Source: Chryseobacterium balustinum
GTDB taxonomy: Bacteria > Bacteroidota > Bacteroidia > Flavobacteriales > Weeksellaceae
DNA: 64,000 bases
Assembly (NCBI RefSeq): GCF_900168205.1
Contig: NZ_FUZE01000007.1
Span: forward strand, 1-64,000
Direction of reading: 5' to 3'
Every line of letters starts with the position of its first letter. Within the stretch, counting starts at the first letter, position 1. The notes below the pieces were generated by a model. The model was not told where the DNA came from, made no database searches, and saw nothing but the letters and a program-made list of their open reading frames with translations. The translations under genes were made by a program, and so were the position numbers. Below are positions 24,339 to 33,804 of this stretch, piece by piece.

Positions 24339-24974
24339 ATGTCAATCAAACTAGGAGATACCGCACCCAACTTTCAGGCAGATTCATCATTAGGAAATAT
24401 TGATTTTTATGAATACTTAGGAGATTCTTGGGGGATTTTGTTTTCGCATCCTGCAGATTTTACTCCGGTTTGTACGACAGAACTAGGCTTTACTTCAAAA
24501 CTGCAGTCAGATTTTGAGAAAAAAAATACAAAAGTGATTGCATTAAGTGTAGATGGAGTAGAAGATCACAAAAAGTGGATTGATGATATTAATGAAACTC
24601 AAAATACGGAAGTGAAATTTCCAATTATTGCTGATAAAGACAGAAAAGTTTCAGAACAATATGATTTTATTCATCCTAATGCTTCTGCAACTGCTACAGT
24701 TCGTTCATTATTAATTATTGATCCCGAAAAGAAAGTGAGACTGATTATTACGTATCCTGCTTCTACAGGAAGAAATTTTAATGAAATCAATAGAGTTTTA
24801 GACTCTCTTCAGCTCGTAGATTCTCACAAAATTGCAACTCCGGTCAACTGGAATGACGGTGATGATGTGATTATTCCATCCTCAATTTCTACGCAAGATG
24901 CCAAAAATATTTTTCCGAAAGGGGTAACCGAAATAAAACCATATTTACGATACACCCCTCAACCTAATAAATAG
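24339..24974 (+). CDS. peroxiredoxin, Prx6 (1-Cys) type
   Basis: This thioredoxin-fold enzyme reduces hydrogen peroxide and organic peroxides. The 211-residue protein has the peroxidatic Cys45 in ADFTPVCTTELG, a conserved Arg in the TVRSLLIIDPEKKVR region, and the long C-terminal extension (about 170-211) typical of Prx6-type enzymes. No resolving Cys is visible at the usual 2-Cys site. It has its own promoter and a shared palindromic terminator. It is cytoplasmic. Confidence 0.93.
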   Translation: MSIKLGDTAPNFQADSSLGNIDFYEYLGDSWGILFSHPADFTPVCTTELGFTSKLQSDFEKKNTKVIALSVDGVEDHKKWIDDINETQNTEVKFPIIADKDRKVSEQYDFIHPNASATATVRSLLIIDPEKKVRLIITYPASTGRNFNEINRVLDSLQLVDSHKIATPVNWNDGDDVIIPSSISTQDAKNIFPKGVTEIKPYLRYTPQPNK

Positions 24975-25019
24975 GCTTAGATTTTTTATTTATTATATAT
25001 AGTTTAGTTTTAATTTGAA

Positions 25020-25051
25020 GAAAGCGGCTTGGAAATTTCCAAGCCGCTTTC
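25020..25051. terminator. bidirectional palindromic terminator
   Basis: A perfect 32-bp palindrome (two 16-nt arms, GAAAGCGGCTTGGAAA and its complement) lies between the convergent peroxiredoxin and outer-membrane protein genes. The A-rich 5' and T-rich 3' ends allow it to terminate transcription from both sides. Confidence 0.75.
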
Positions 25052-25077
25052 GTTTATTATGATAAAACTGTGTTTTA

Positions 25078-25668
25078 CTATCTTACATCGTTAGCAATAT
25101 CTTTAGCTTTTGAACTCGGCAAGAAAATACTGAAACCAACATTGAATGTAATGTTTGAATTTAATCCTTCATTACCAAAACCAGATTGACCTCTATATTT
25201 TACCAATCCTTCAAGACCGATATTTGGCGTGATAAAGTAAGAATAACCAGGTCCAACACCGAAGTCTAAACCAGTGGTAGAGTTTCCGTTTTCAACGTTA
25301 CGTCCACCAATACCTACATTACCTTCAAAAAACCAACGACCGTGATTTAATAAGTTGTCAACACCTTTTTCTCCCGGAGATAGATAATAACGACCTAAAC
25401 CTCCAACACCATAAGTAAATTCTGTAGGACTTCCATTAGTCACTTTAGAAATTCCTAAATCTACATAACCACCTACAGCTAAATTATCTTCAATAAAATA
25501 AGCTCCTTTTGGCTGAATTCCGATGCTGTATCCTCCTCCTGTATTTAGTCCGAAGTTACTTGAAAGCAAGCTGCTTCCTACCATCCAGTTCCCTTTTTGA
25601 ATTTGTGCATTTGCAGTAGTAGCTAAACCTGCGATAGCTAATATTCCTGTAAAAATTAACTTTTTCAT
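25078..25668 (-). CDS. outer-membrane beta-barrel protein, 196 aa
   Basis: It has a signal peptide MKKLIFTGILAIAGLATTANA and a mature part of alternating beta strands rich in Gly, Tyr and Asn, such as GGYSIGIQPKGAYFIEDNLAVGG. The barrel is about eight-stranded, of the type often called porin family or OmpW/OmpA-like in flavobacteria. It is a stand-alone gene. The specific function is unknown. The long A/T-rich region upstream has no recognisable consensus promoter. Confidence 0.75.
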   Translation of the reverse strand: MKKLIFTGILAIAGLATTANAQIQKGNWMVGSSLLSSNFGLNTGGGYSIGIQPKGAYFIEDNLAVGGYVDLGISKVTNGSPTEFTYGVGGLGRYYLSPGEKGVDNLLNHGRWFFEGNVGIGGRNVENGNSTTGLDFGVGPGYSYFITPNIGLEGLVKYRGQSGFGNEGLNSNITFNVGFSIFLPSSKAKDIANDVR

Positions 25669-26008
25669 ATTTTATAATTTTAATATTAATGTTTATTATT
25701 TTTATAAAACATAAAATTCAATTAATGTGCCAAAATGCTAGTTAAGAAAAGGATTTAAATATTTTCAATATTTTTTTTTAACTAAAAATTAACTTTTCTG
25801 TTGTTATAAATTAAGAATAATGTAATTGAATTTGCGAAATATTTTAACATAAATAAGATATGAAAAGTAATTTATAATGTTTTTAGTAAAGAAGTAATAA
25901 AATTACCAATCAGGTTTAATTTTAAACTTAAATCTAAAATATTATTACTTCAATCGGGATTTAGAATCTTACTGAAAAATATTTTTAGATGAAAGATTAT
26001 TAAAATGC
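25669..26008. other. 340-nt A/T-rich intergenic region
   Basis: No open frame of note is present on either strand. It contains one 10-bp dyad, GAAGTAATAA (25891-25900) with TTATTACTTC (25942-25951), and otherwise only A/T-rich sequence. It holds the upstream region of the beta-barrel gene (minus) and the 3' region of the TonB receptor gene (minus). Confidence 0.5.
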
Positions 26009-26042
26009 AAAGTGGAAGTTACAATATTGCAACTTCCACTTT
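26009..26042 (-). terminator. terminator-like hairpin of the TonB receptor gene
   Basis: AAAGTGGAAGTT (26009-26020) and its exact reverse complement (26031-26042) form a 12-bp stem with a 10-nt loop, 25 nt beyond the receptor stop. The following T run on the minus strand is weak (GCATTTTAAT). Confidence 0.6.
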
Positions 26043-26067
26043 ATATAGTAAATGATTGATTAATTAT

Positions 26068-28371
26068 TTAAAGCTTGTAAGTAAGCGTAAAATAATAATT
26101 TCTTGGTGTAATAGGGTTTACAGAATAATTTTCGTGCACATTGTAATTTTCTACATCAAACAGGTTTCCAACTTTTGCCTGAATCATGAATTTTTTCCAT
26201 TCATATCCTGCAGACAAAGCAACTGTAGTATAATCTTTTACTTCAAAAACTCTGCTCACTCCATTTCTGGCTACTAAACTGTTTGCGCCAGTTTTTGTGT
26301 CGTTCCAGCCAGCCAATCTATTACCGATATAGTATACACTTGCTCCAACTCTAAGTCCGGGAACTAATTTTGTAAACTTATAGAAAACAGAAGCGTTAGC
26401 TGTAGTTGCAGGTGTTCTTACCAATCTTTGATCTTCCACATATCCAAACATTTCAGGAGTATCCAAATAAACAGAATTATTGTAAGAAATACCTCCGATA
26501 ATTGATAAGTTTTCAGTAGGATTTCCTGTAATGTCAAGCTCAACACCACGGCTTCTCATTTGTCCTGCAAAATCTTTTGTTAAACCTGTAGGATCAACAG
26601 CATTTCCATTATTATCTAAAGCATTTTGATAGTAATTTTTGTATAAGATTTGATATACAGTTAAATTTACAGCCAAAGCATTATTCCAAAGATTCTTTTT
26701 TACTCCAACTTCATACTGATCAATGTTTGTAGGTGTTAATGCTTCTCCATTTCTTTCTTTTCCTACGTTTGCAACAAATGAATTGGTATAAGTTGCAAAA
26801 GCTGAAAGATTATCATTTGGCATGTAAACAAAACCTACTTTTGGAGATATTGCTTGGTCTGAAGATGCTGAATTATCTACTAATCCTTTACCATATACAG
26901 AATTTGGATCAACAATATTATTTTTTGCTATTTTATAATCTGTTTTTATAGTAGGCATATTTTCAATATATGACCAACGTAAACCTGCGATTACTTTAAA
27001 TTCTTTTGTTAAACTAACAAAGTCTTGGGCATAGAAACCAATTCTTCTCGTATTGATTCTTGTTTTATTCAATACTGTAGAGTTTGGCATTGCTCCGGAA
27101 GCCCAAGTAGATTGGTCATCAAGATAAATAGTTCCAGGTTGCCCATTAATGCCTGTTGCACCATTTGTTCCAAAATAATAACTTGTCCCAAAAACTTTAT
27201 TATTATCAGGATTATAGTAAGCATAAGAATCCGCTACACCATAATCTGCATCTGTACCGATTAAAACTTTATGATTGATTTTTCCGGTATTAAATTCTCC
27301 ATTCAAGTTTACCTGTGCAGAAGTATAGTTTTGTTCGTTATACGTTCTGTTCAATGGTCTGTTCCAAGAAAGTCGGTTAGGACTTGCTGTTGCATAACCC
27401 CACTGAACTCTTTCTGTAGAAAAATAATCTTTTGTATAATTCTGATAAGAAGCAGTAGAATTTAAAGACCAATTTTCACTAAACTTATGGTTAAAAGTAA
27501 CATTGGTAGAAACCTGTTCTACATTTTGATACTGCCAATCGGTTCCTAAAAACGCACTTCTATCTAATCCTGTGTTCAAAGAATAGCTTTTATCTTTATT
27601 TTCAATAGCACCAATTCCAAAATCCGGAGTGAAATCATTTTTAAGATAATCAGCTTCAACGATTAATTGAGATTTCGGGCTCAGGTTAAATAGAAATGAA
27701 GGATTGAAATAATATTTTTCAGACTGTACCACATCTCTGAAACTTTCAGCATATTCGTAAGCACCGTTTACTCTGAAAGCTATATTTTTTGTTAAAGGTC
27801 CATACATATCAACCGTTGGTTTGTAAGAATTCCAGCTTCCTGCATTTAAACCAATACTTCCACCAAAATCAAACCTAGGTTTTTTAGTAATCATATTGAT
27901 AACACCTCCTGCAGCAGTATTTCCGTAAAGCATTGCGTTGGCTCCTTTCAAAACTTCCACTCTTTCTAATCCGCTTACTTCCGGGAAAACACCACTGTTA
28001 ACTCTTGATCCGTTTTTAAAAATATTATCATTACCTAGTGCGAAACCACGTCCTCCAAAACTATCCTGAGAATTTCCTCTTGATGATGTTATATACATTC
28101 CGTTTACATTTTGCAAAACATCACTAAGCTGTTTTGACTGTTGTTGCTCAATGATATCATGAGTAATGATTGCAATGGGTTGAGGAGTTTCCATTACCGT
28201 AAGATTCGATTTTATTGACATCGGAGTTGCCTTATTAGGGTTTCCTGTCTTACGGATATTCACATCTTCAATGGTTCCGATTCTAATCGTATCAGCTTCT
28301 GCATTTTTTAATTGAGCACTAACTGTTATAGAAATAACCAGAAAGCCTAAGGAGATAATTTGTTTTTTCAT
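26068..28371 (-). CDS. TonB-dependent siderophore receptor
   Basis: This outer-membrane receptor imports ferric siderophores using TonB energy. The 767-residue protein has a signal peptide (MKKQIISLGFLVISITVSA), and a plug domain (about 50-160) with ETPQPIAIITHDIIEQQ and VEVLKGANAMLYGNTAAGGVINMITKKP, which are hallmarks of the siderophore subclass. The 22-strand barrel ends NPITPRNYYFTLTYKL with the terminal aromatic-hydrophobic pattern. A -7 box TACATTTG lies at 28410-28403. Iron (Fur) control is likely from the family, but I do not see a convincing Fur box. The siderophore is unknown. Confidence 0.92.
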   Translation of the reverse strand: MKKQIISLGFLVISITVSAQLKNAEADTIRIGTIEDVNIRKTGNPNKATPMSIKSNLTVMETPQPIAIITHDIIEQQQSKQLSDVLQNVNGMYITSSRGNSQDSFGGRGFALGNDNIFKNGSRVNSGVFPEVSGLERVEVLKGANAMLYGNTAAGGVINMITKKPRFDFGGSIGLNAGSWNSYKPTVDMYGPLTKNIAFRVNGAYEYAESFRDVVQSEKYYFNPSFLFNLSPKSQLIVEADYLKNDFTPDFGIGAIENKDKSYSLNTGLDRSAFLGTDWQYQNVEQVSTNVTFNHKFSENWSLNSTASYQNYTKDYFSTERVQWGYATASPNRLSWNRPLNRTYNEQNYTSAQVNLNGEFNTGKINHKVLIGTDADYGVADSYAYYNPDNNKVFGTSYYFGTNGATGINGQPGTIYLDDQSTWASGAMPNSTVLNKTRINTRRIGFYAQDFVSLTKEFKVIAGLRWSYIENMPTIKTDYKIAKNNIVDPNSVYGKGLVDNSASSDQAISPKVGFVYMPNDNLSAFATYTNSFVANVGKERNGEALTPTNIDQYEVGVKKNLWNNALAVNLTVYQILYKNYYQNALDNNGNAVDPTGLTKDFAGQMRSRGVELDITGNPTENLSIIGGISYNNSVYLDTPEMFGYVEDQRLVRTPATTANASVFYKFTKLVPGLRVGASVYYIGNRLAGWNDTKTGANSLVARNGVSRVFEVKDYTTVALSAGYEWKKFMIQAKVGNLFDVENYNVHENYSVNPITPRNYYFTLTYKL

Positions 28372-28504
28372 TAGATTATTTAGAGTTGTTTTGAATAATG
28401 CGCAAATGTAGTCTTGTTGTTTAGAATAATTAAAAATAATTTTCTGATTTATATCATGTCGTTTTTAGTGAATTATTCTCCATTTCTTATGTTTTAAATT
28501 TAAA

Positions 28505-28512
28505 TATCTTTG
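28505..28512 (+). promoter_or_regulatory. -7 promoter box of the Gfo/Idh/MocA gene
   Basis: TATCTTTG lies 15 nt before the ATG at 28528. It decides the start: a TTG frame from 28510 begins inside the box and would not be transcribed. Confidence 0.55.
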
Positions 28513-28527
28513 TTAAAAAATAAATCT

Positions 28528-29586
28528 ATGCAATTGGTAAAAGTAGGTCTTTGTGCATTCGGAATGAGTGGTAAGGTTTTTCACGCTCCTTTTTTGAAAG
28601 AGCACCCAGGTTTTTTTATGTCTGCGGTTGTAGAACGTTCAAAAGAAGATTCTAAAGAAAAATATCCTGATGCAGAAATTTACCGTTCGGTAGAAGAAAT
28701 GCTGAAAAATGCAGATATCGAGGTCGTTGTTGTAAATACTCCGGTTCAGACTCATTTTGAATATGTAAAAATGGCTTTGGAAGCCGGAAAAAATGTGATT
28801 GTAGAAAAACCGTTTACCGTTACGGTTTCAGAAGCTGAAGAGTTGGTAAATTTAGCTGAAAACAAAAATCTTTTTTTAAGTGTTTATCAAAATAGAAGAT
28901 TCGATCGTGATTACCTTCAGGTACAAAAAGTTTTGGCAGAAGGAAAATTAGGAAACGTACGAGAAACTGAAATTCGTTTCGACAGATTCAGAACTGATCC
29001 AAGCGGAAAAGATCATAAAGAAAACCCAGAACAAAATGGCTCCGGATCTGTACACGATTTGGGTTCGCATTTAGTAGATCAGGCAACACAGTTCTTTGGT
29101 TTTCCTGAGAACGTTTTTGCGGATATTTTTTCAATGAAAGGAGAAGCGTATGCTAATGATTATTTTGAAATTCTTTTGTATTATAAAAATGATTTGCGTG
29201 TGAGATTAAAATCTTCTGTTTTTACCAAAGAAGACCATTATGCCTATAAAATTCATGGCGATAAAGGAAGTTTTTTACAGGAACGTACCGATAATCAGGA
29301 AAATGAATTAGTTGCAGGAGCGATTCCTGCTTACGGAAAAGAATGGATGGAACCTTTAAAGGAACCTGATGGAATTCTTAATTATTTAAATGAAAATTCA
29401 GAAACAAAAAGAGTTTTAACTTCAAGTGAGTTCGGAAATTATATGAATTATTATCAGCAAATCTACGAACATATTGTTTTTGGATATGCTTTGCCTTCTT
29501 TAGGAAATGAGATTGTTCAAAACATGAAAATTATTGAAGCTGCTCTTGAAAGTTCTAAAAAAGGAAAAATTATTGAGTTAGCATAG
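28528..29586 (+). CDS. Gfo/Idh/MocA family oxidoreductase
   Basis: These NAD(P)-dependent enzymes oxidise or reduce sugars, inositols and related compounds. From the ATG at 28528 the protein has 352 residues. The Rossmann N-terminus is VGLCAFGMSGKVFHAPF, followed by VVNTPVQTHFEYVKMALEAGKNV and the family EKP motif in VEKPFTVTVSEAEEL (about 90-104). The C-terminal substrate domain contains GSGSVHDLGSHLVDQA, with the conserved Asp and His. It resembles the YhhX/YdgJ-like branch. It is a single gene; the 52-residue membrane protein follows. Substrate is unknown. Confidence 0.88.
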   Translation: MQLVKVGLCAFGMSGKVFHAPFLKEHPGFFMSAVVERSKEDSKEKYPDAEIYRSVEEMLKNADIEVVVVNTPVQTHFEYVKMALEAGKNVIVEKPFTVTVSEAEELVNLAENKNLFLSVYQNRRFDRDYLQVQKVLAEGKLGNVRETEIRFDRFRTDPSGKDHKENPEQNGSGSVHDLGSHLVDQATQFFGFPENVFADIFSMKGEAYANDYFEILLYYKNDLRVRLKSSVFTKEDHYAYKIHGDKGSFLQERTDNQENELVAGAIPAYGKEWMEPLKEPDGILNYLNENSETKRVLTSSEFGNYMNYYQQIYEHIVFGYALPSLGNEIVQNMKIIEAALESSKKGKIIELA

Positions 29587-29636
29587 TTTTTTTGTAACAA
29601 AATTAGTTGCTAATACACTTATCTGTAAAGTAAATT

Positions 29637-29795
29637 ATGCAAAAAAGAAGTTCAAGTTTTACCGTTATCGGTTTGTTGTTTGTGGGGATTGCAATGACTT
29701 TAGTTCAAGATAATATATATTTGAAATATGGGTTTCTTATTGTGGGAACAGCATTTCTTTTTTACAGTATTTTTACAATGATCAGAAAGAAGTAA
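29637..29795 (+). CDS. small two-helix membrane protein, 52 aa
   Basis: The frame reads MQKRSSSFTVIGLLFVGIAM, a short polar turn (QDNIYLKYG), a second hydrophobic helix and the basic end MIRKK. Both termini are basic, so an inside-inside hairpin is likely. It is 50 nt after the oxidoreductase and 15 nt before a strong terminator, so it is probably the last gene of that transcript. No family is recognised; flavobacteria have many such short proteins. Confidence 0.6.
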   Translation: MQKRSSSFTVIGLLFVGIAMTLVQDNIYLKYGFLIVGTAFLFYSIFTMIRKK

Positions 29796-29810
29796 TTTTA
29801 AATATCATAA

Positions 29811-29850
29811 AAAAATAGCTGTTCAGTGATTGAACAGCTATTTTTTTTAG
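29811..29850. terminator. bidirectional intrinsic terminator
   Basis: AATAGCTGTTCA pairs with TGAACAGCTATT around a short loop, with an A run on the left and eight T on the right. It serves the small membrane protein and the convergent ABC-F gene. Confidence 0.85.
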
Positions 29851-29856
29851 TTTTAT

Positions 29857-31755
29857 TTAGTCTTGAAGCTCAAGCCATCTCATTTCGTGATTTTCAAGTT
29901 TTTCAGCAAGACTTTCCAGTTCTGCAGAAAGTTTAGATATTTTCTCGTAATCAGCTTCATTGTTCAGTTGCTTCAGGATTGTAGCTCTTTTACCTTCAAA
30001 TTCCGGAATTTCTTTTTCTATCGTTTCAAGCTCGCGCTGTTCTTTGAAAGATAATTTCTTTTTTGGAGCTTGAGTCTTTAGAACCTCGGCAACAACAGGT
30101 TTTTCAATTACTTTCTCAACGACAGTTTTTGCTTTTTTATCTTCATTCTTTTGGTTACCATCTTCCAGTTTTTTATTTTCTCGGTATTCTGAAAAGTTTC
30201 CGATGAAATCTTTGATTTTTCCTTCACCTTCAAACGCTAAAATATGATCAACAATACGATCCATAAAATATCTGTCGTGAGAAACGATGATCAAACTGCC
30301 TTGAAAGTTTAAAAGGAAATTTTCCAAAACCGTCAAAGTAGGAAGATCAAGATCATTCGTAGGCTCATCAAAAATCAAAAAGTTAGGATTTTGATATAGA
30401 ATATACATCAAATGCAATCTTCTTTTTTCACCTCCCGAAAGTTTAGAAATCGGTGAGTATTGCGTTTGATCATCAAATAAGAATAACCTCAAAAACTGAG
30501 ATGCAGTAATTGTTTTTCCATTAGCTAAAGGGAAGTTTTCAGAAATTTCTTTAATGAAATCAATCACTCTTTCTTCTTCTTTATATTGAAGTCCTTTTTG
30601 AGAAAAATATCCGAATTTAATAGTTTCTCCGGTTTCTATTTCCCCCGAATCTTTTGGTTCAAAACCTTGAATAATGTTGAGTAAAGTAGATTTTCCGGCT
30701 CCATTTTTTCCTACAATTCCTACCTTTTCACCTCTTTGAAACTGGTAACTGAAATCTTTTAGCAATAATTTATCACCATAACTTTTAGAAATATCTCTAA
30801 GTTCCAGAATTTTATTACCCAATCTTTTCATTTCAAAATCAAGCTCCAAAGACTCTTTTCTGGTATCGGTTTTTGCTACTTTTTCAGTTTCGTAAAAGTC
30901 ATCTTGTCTCGATTTAGATTTTGTAGTTCGTGCTTTTGGCTGTCGACGCATCCACTCCAATTCTTTTCTGTAAAGGTTTTGTGCTTTATCGATCGTAGAA
31001 TTCATATTATCCTCACGAATCATTTTGTTTTCAAGATAAGTCGCATAAGAACCATTATGAAAATATAAATTTTGATCTTCCATTTCCCAGATAATTCCGC
31101 AAACAGCATCAAGGAAATAACGGTCGTGAGTAACAAGAATTAAAGTGATTTTTGCCTTGTTCAAATAATTTTCAAGCCATTCTACCATTTCCACATCAAG
31201 GTGGTTGGTGGGCTCATCCATAATCAAAAGGGTATGACGGTGCTCTGCTCTGGTTTCCGTTAAAAGTTTTGCCAAAGCAACACGTTTAATCTGTCCACCC
31301 GAAAGCATCCCCATTTTAGCGGTTAAATCTGTAATTTTCAACTGTGAAAGAATCTGGCTCATTTCATTTTCCAAATCCCATGCTTTGTGAATCTCCATTT
31401 CAGCAAGTGCTGTTTCCATTTCATCGGGATTTCCAGATAGCAAAGCATGATGGTATTTTTTTAAAGCTAAAATAGGTGCAGAATCTAAAGTCATCATAAA
31501 CTCGTCAATCGTAAGGTCAGAGTCAAAATCTATTTCCTGATCAAACAAAACCACCTGAATGTCTTTATTAATAACTACACTTCCGCTGTCTGCGATTTCT
31601 TTTCCCATCAAAATTTTCAAAAGGGTAGATTTTCCACTACCATTTTTGGCAACAATGGCAATTTTGTCGCCTTCGTTGACATGAAAAGAGATATCTTTAA
31701 ATAAAGTTTTAATACCATATGATTTGGTAAGATTTTCGACAGAAACGTAATTCAT
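29857..31755 (-). CDS. ABC-F family ATPase (Uup-like)
   Basis: ABC-F proteins bind the ribosome and act in translation or rRNA quality control. The 632-residue protein has two ATPase domains without membrane parts. The first has GKNGSGKSTLL (about 39-49), LSGGQIKRVALAK and MDEPTNHLD. The second has GKNGAGKSTLL (about 347-357), LSGGEKRRLHL and FDEPTNDLD. The linker between them is charged (RRQPKARTTKSKSRQ). A C-terminal Lys/Glu-rich coiled coil (about 560-632) points to the Uup branch. A TATTTTTG box is at 31802-31795, about 40 nt before the start. A housekeeping role is more likely than antibiotic protection, but sequence alone does not settle it. Confidence 0.9.
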   Translation of the reverse strand: MNYVSVENLTKSYGIKTLFKDISFHVNEGDKIAIVAKNGSGKSTLLKILMGKEIADSGSVVINKDIQVVLFDQEIDFDSDLTIDEFMMTLDSAPILALKKYHHALLSGNPDEMETALAEMEIHKAWDLENEMSQILSQLKITDLTAKMGMLSGGQIKRVALAKLLTETRAEHRHTLLIMDEPTNHLDVEMVEWLENYLNKAKITLILVTHDRYFLDAVCGIIWEMEDQNLYFHNGSYATYLENKMIREDNMNSTIDKAQNLYRKELEWMRRQPKARTTKSKSRQDDFYETEKVAKTDTRKESLELDFEMKRLGNKILELRDISKSYGDKLLLKDFSYQFQRGEKVGIVGKNGAGKSTLLNIIQGFEPKDSGEIETGETIKFGYFSQKGLQYKEEERVIDFIKEISENFPLANGKTITASQFLRLFLFDDQTQYSPISKLSGGEKRRLHLMYILYQNPNFLIFDEPTNDLDLPTLTVLENFLLNFQGSLIIVSHDRYFMDRIVDHILAFEGEGKIKDFIGNFSEYRENKKLEDGNQKNEDKKAKTVVEKVIEKPVVAEVLKTQAPKKKLSFKEQRELETIEKEIPEFEGKRATILKQLNNEADYEKISKLSAELESLAEKLENHEMRWLELQD

Positions 31756-31823
31756 TATATTATGAAGATTTTATTTGAAATTTCAATTGAGCCGCAAAAA
31801 TACAAAATTAAAACCTTAAAAAT

Positions 31824-32450
31824 ATGATTGCAAAATTACGTTCGATTCCTAAAAAAAGATATTGGGACTATTTTATTTTAGTAGCAAGATTTTTACTTGC
31901 TTTTACTTTTATAAATTATGGGTATAGCAAACTTGTTGATGGTCAGTTTGGAGTTTCATCCAATGATTTACTGGTTCCGTTAAAAGACCTGCCTTTGTTT
32001 AAAGTAATGTGGTTTTTATTTGATCATGAACCATTAAAAACTGCGGTAGGCATACTCCAAATTATTACCGGAATTTTACTTTTGTTTGAATCTACCGCGA
32101 TTTTGGGTGTTGTATTTTTCATTCCCATTGCCGCAAATATTATTTTAATGGATATTAGTTTTATGGATGAAGGCATGGGACGGGCTTTTGCGAGACGCTT
32201 TGCGTACTATTTTGTTTTATGTTTTTTAATTTTATGGAATGATAAAGAGAGGATAAAAATCATTTGGAATACAATGATCAAAAAGTTTTCGATGAAAAGA
32301 AAATTTCCCATCCTTCTTTATTTGTTGTTGCCGTTATTTGCGATACTTTTAGAGATTTTACCGGGTATTCCTTACGCTCTTTATTATTATATAACCAATC
32401 CCGAAAGAATTTCTGAAAGTTTTAAACTTATTCAAAGTCTTTTTCAATAG
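31824..32450 (+). CDS. DoxX-like membrane protein, 208 aa
   Basis: The protein has about five to six membrane helices. The first contains RFLLAFTFINYGYSKLVDGQFG, the typical DoxX start (arginine, then helix with YGxxKL). A LQIITGILLLFE helix follows. Length exceeds the basic DoxX domain (about 140) by a C-terminal helical segment. DoxX relatives act in quinone or thiosulfate redox and oxidative stress; the role here is not known. It is divergent from the ABC-F gene with a 68-nt spacer. Confidence 0.7.
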   Translation: MIAKLRSIPKKRYWDYFILVARFLLAFTFINYGYSKLVDGQFGVSSNDLLVPLKDLPLFKVMWFLFDHEPLKTAVGILQIITGILLLFESTAILGVVFFIPIAANIILMDISFMDEGMGRAFARRFAYYFVLCFLILWNDKERIKIIWNTMIKKFSMKRKFPILLYLLLPLFAILLEILPGIPYALYYYITNPERISESFKLIQSLFQ

Positions 32451-32528
32451 ACCGGATATTTTTGTGCTATGTTTTTTGTAATCATTTTTAATGTAGATTT
32501 GAGAAAATAAACAAATAATTTTTAAGGT

Positions 32529-32536
32529 TAGATTTG
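32529..32536 (+). promoter_or_regulatory. -7 promoter box of the FemAB-like gene
   Basis: TAGATTTG ends at the G of a GTG triplet that could be mistaken for a start. The true ATG is at 32548, 11 nt later. Confidence 0.5.
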
Positions 32537-32547
32537 TGACCTTTTTT

Positions 32548-33678
32548 ATGTCTTATACTTTTAAAATTTTTAATTCTACTACAGAACTTCCGAGTGACTG
32601 GAACTACGTAATCGGGCAACAAAACATCATGTTGTCTGAAGAATATTTTCGTGTTTTGGAAGAATCAAAACCGATTAACATGAAATATTGTTTTGTAGGT
32701 TTCTTTTCTGATAAGGATTTGATTGGCGGCGCATTATTTCAATACTTAAGTTTTATTGAACATAAAAGTTTTCAGAAAGGCGAAGTTTTGTGCAGCATAA
32801 GAAATTTTCTGACCAGACAGTTGAGTAAAGATGTGATGATTTTAGGGAATAATATGCTGACCGGGCAAAACGGTTTTTATTTCGATACTTCAAAAATTCC
32901 AACCGAAAAAGCGATTCTTCTTTTAAATGAAGCTTCCAAAGAGGCGTTGAATGTATTAGGGAAAACATCTTTGGTCATTTATAAAGATTATCAGAAATCG
33001 TTTTTAAAAAACTTTGAGGAAGAAGAATTTAAATCATTTTATAGATTTTCAGTCCAGCCTAATATGATTTTAAATATAAAACCGGAATGGAACAGCTTTG
33101 AGGATTATTCTAATGATTTGTCTAAAAAATACCGGGCAAGATTAAAATCGGCAAAGAAAAAAATCGAAGGAATTCAAAAAAGAGAATTGGATATTGAGTC
33201 AATTAAAAAGTATCAGAATGAAATGAATATTTTGTATCAAAACGTTGCAGAAAACGCTCCCTTCAATACATTTTTTCTTACAAAAAATCATTTTGAAAGT
33301 ATGAAACACAATTTGAAAGATAATTTCAAGGTTTTCGGATATTTTTTTAATGATAAACTGATTGGCTTTTATACTTTAATTCTTAATAATAAATATATTG
33401 ATACCTATTTTTTAGGCTACGATAAAGAGATTCAGAAAGAAAAACAGATTTACCTGAATATGCTTTTTGATATGACCGAATTTGGAATTTCTAACCAATT
33501 TAAACGTATTGTTTTCGGTAGAACTGCGCTCGAAATAAAATCTACAATTGGTGCCGAACCTGTAGAGATTTTTGGACTGATAAAACATAACAACAAAGCC
33601 ATCAATCCTTTTATGGAAAAGATTTTCACATCATTAAATCCTAAAGTTGATTGGATTCAAAGGAAACCTTTTAAATAA
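32548..33678 (+). CDS. GNAT/FemAB-like acyltransferase
   Basis: From the ATG at 32548 the protein has 376 residues. The middle carries the pattern SKKYRARLKSAKKKIEG (about 196-212), common in FemAB/peptidogalycan-type GNAT proteins. A second acetyltransferase-like lobe follows, with GYFFNDKLIGFYTLILNNKYIDTYFLGYDKE (about 255-285). These proteins move acyl or aminoacyl groups onto amines. It has no signal peptide or membrane span. It lies in the same direction as the DoxX gene but has its own promoter. The acceptor is unknown. Confidence 0.7.
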   Translation: MSYTFKIFNSTTELPSDWNYVIGQQNIMLSEEYFRVLEESKPINMKYCFVGFFSDKDLIGGALFQYLSFIEHKSFQKGEVLCSIRNFLTRQLSKDVMILGNNMLTGQNGFYFDTSKIPTEKAILLLNEASKEALNVLGKTSLVIYKDYQKSFLKNFEEEEFKSFYRFSVQPNMILNIKPEWNSFEDYSNDLSKKYRARLKSAKKKIEGIQKRELDIESIKKYQNEMNILYQNVAENAPFNTFFLTKNHFESMKHNLKDNFKVFGYFFNDKLIGFYTLILNNKYIDTYFLGYDKEIQKEKQIYLNMLFDMTEFGISNQFKRIVFGRTALEIKSTIGAEPVEIFGLIKHNNKAINPFMEKIFTSLNPKVDWIQRKPFK

Positions 33679-33804
33679 ATTAAGAATTATGTTCACTTTA
33701 ACGTGATTATTTGTGTTATTTTTAACTAAACAAAGCTCAAATTTAATAGGATTTTATGAGTGATTAATAGGTGGATTTGAGATTTTTGCTTCAAAATTAT
33801 TATC

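Noticed and set aside
28372-28500. Fur box for the siderophore receptor
   Set aside because: The region is A/T-rich with partial dyads only. No convincing match to a Fur site was found.
28510-28527. TTG start for the Gfo/Idh/MocA oxidoreductase
   Set aside because: The TTG lies inside the TATCTTTG promoter box. The ATG at 28528 opens the Rossmann domain normally.
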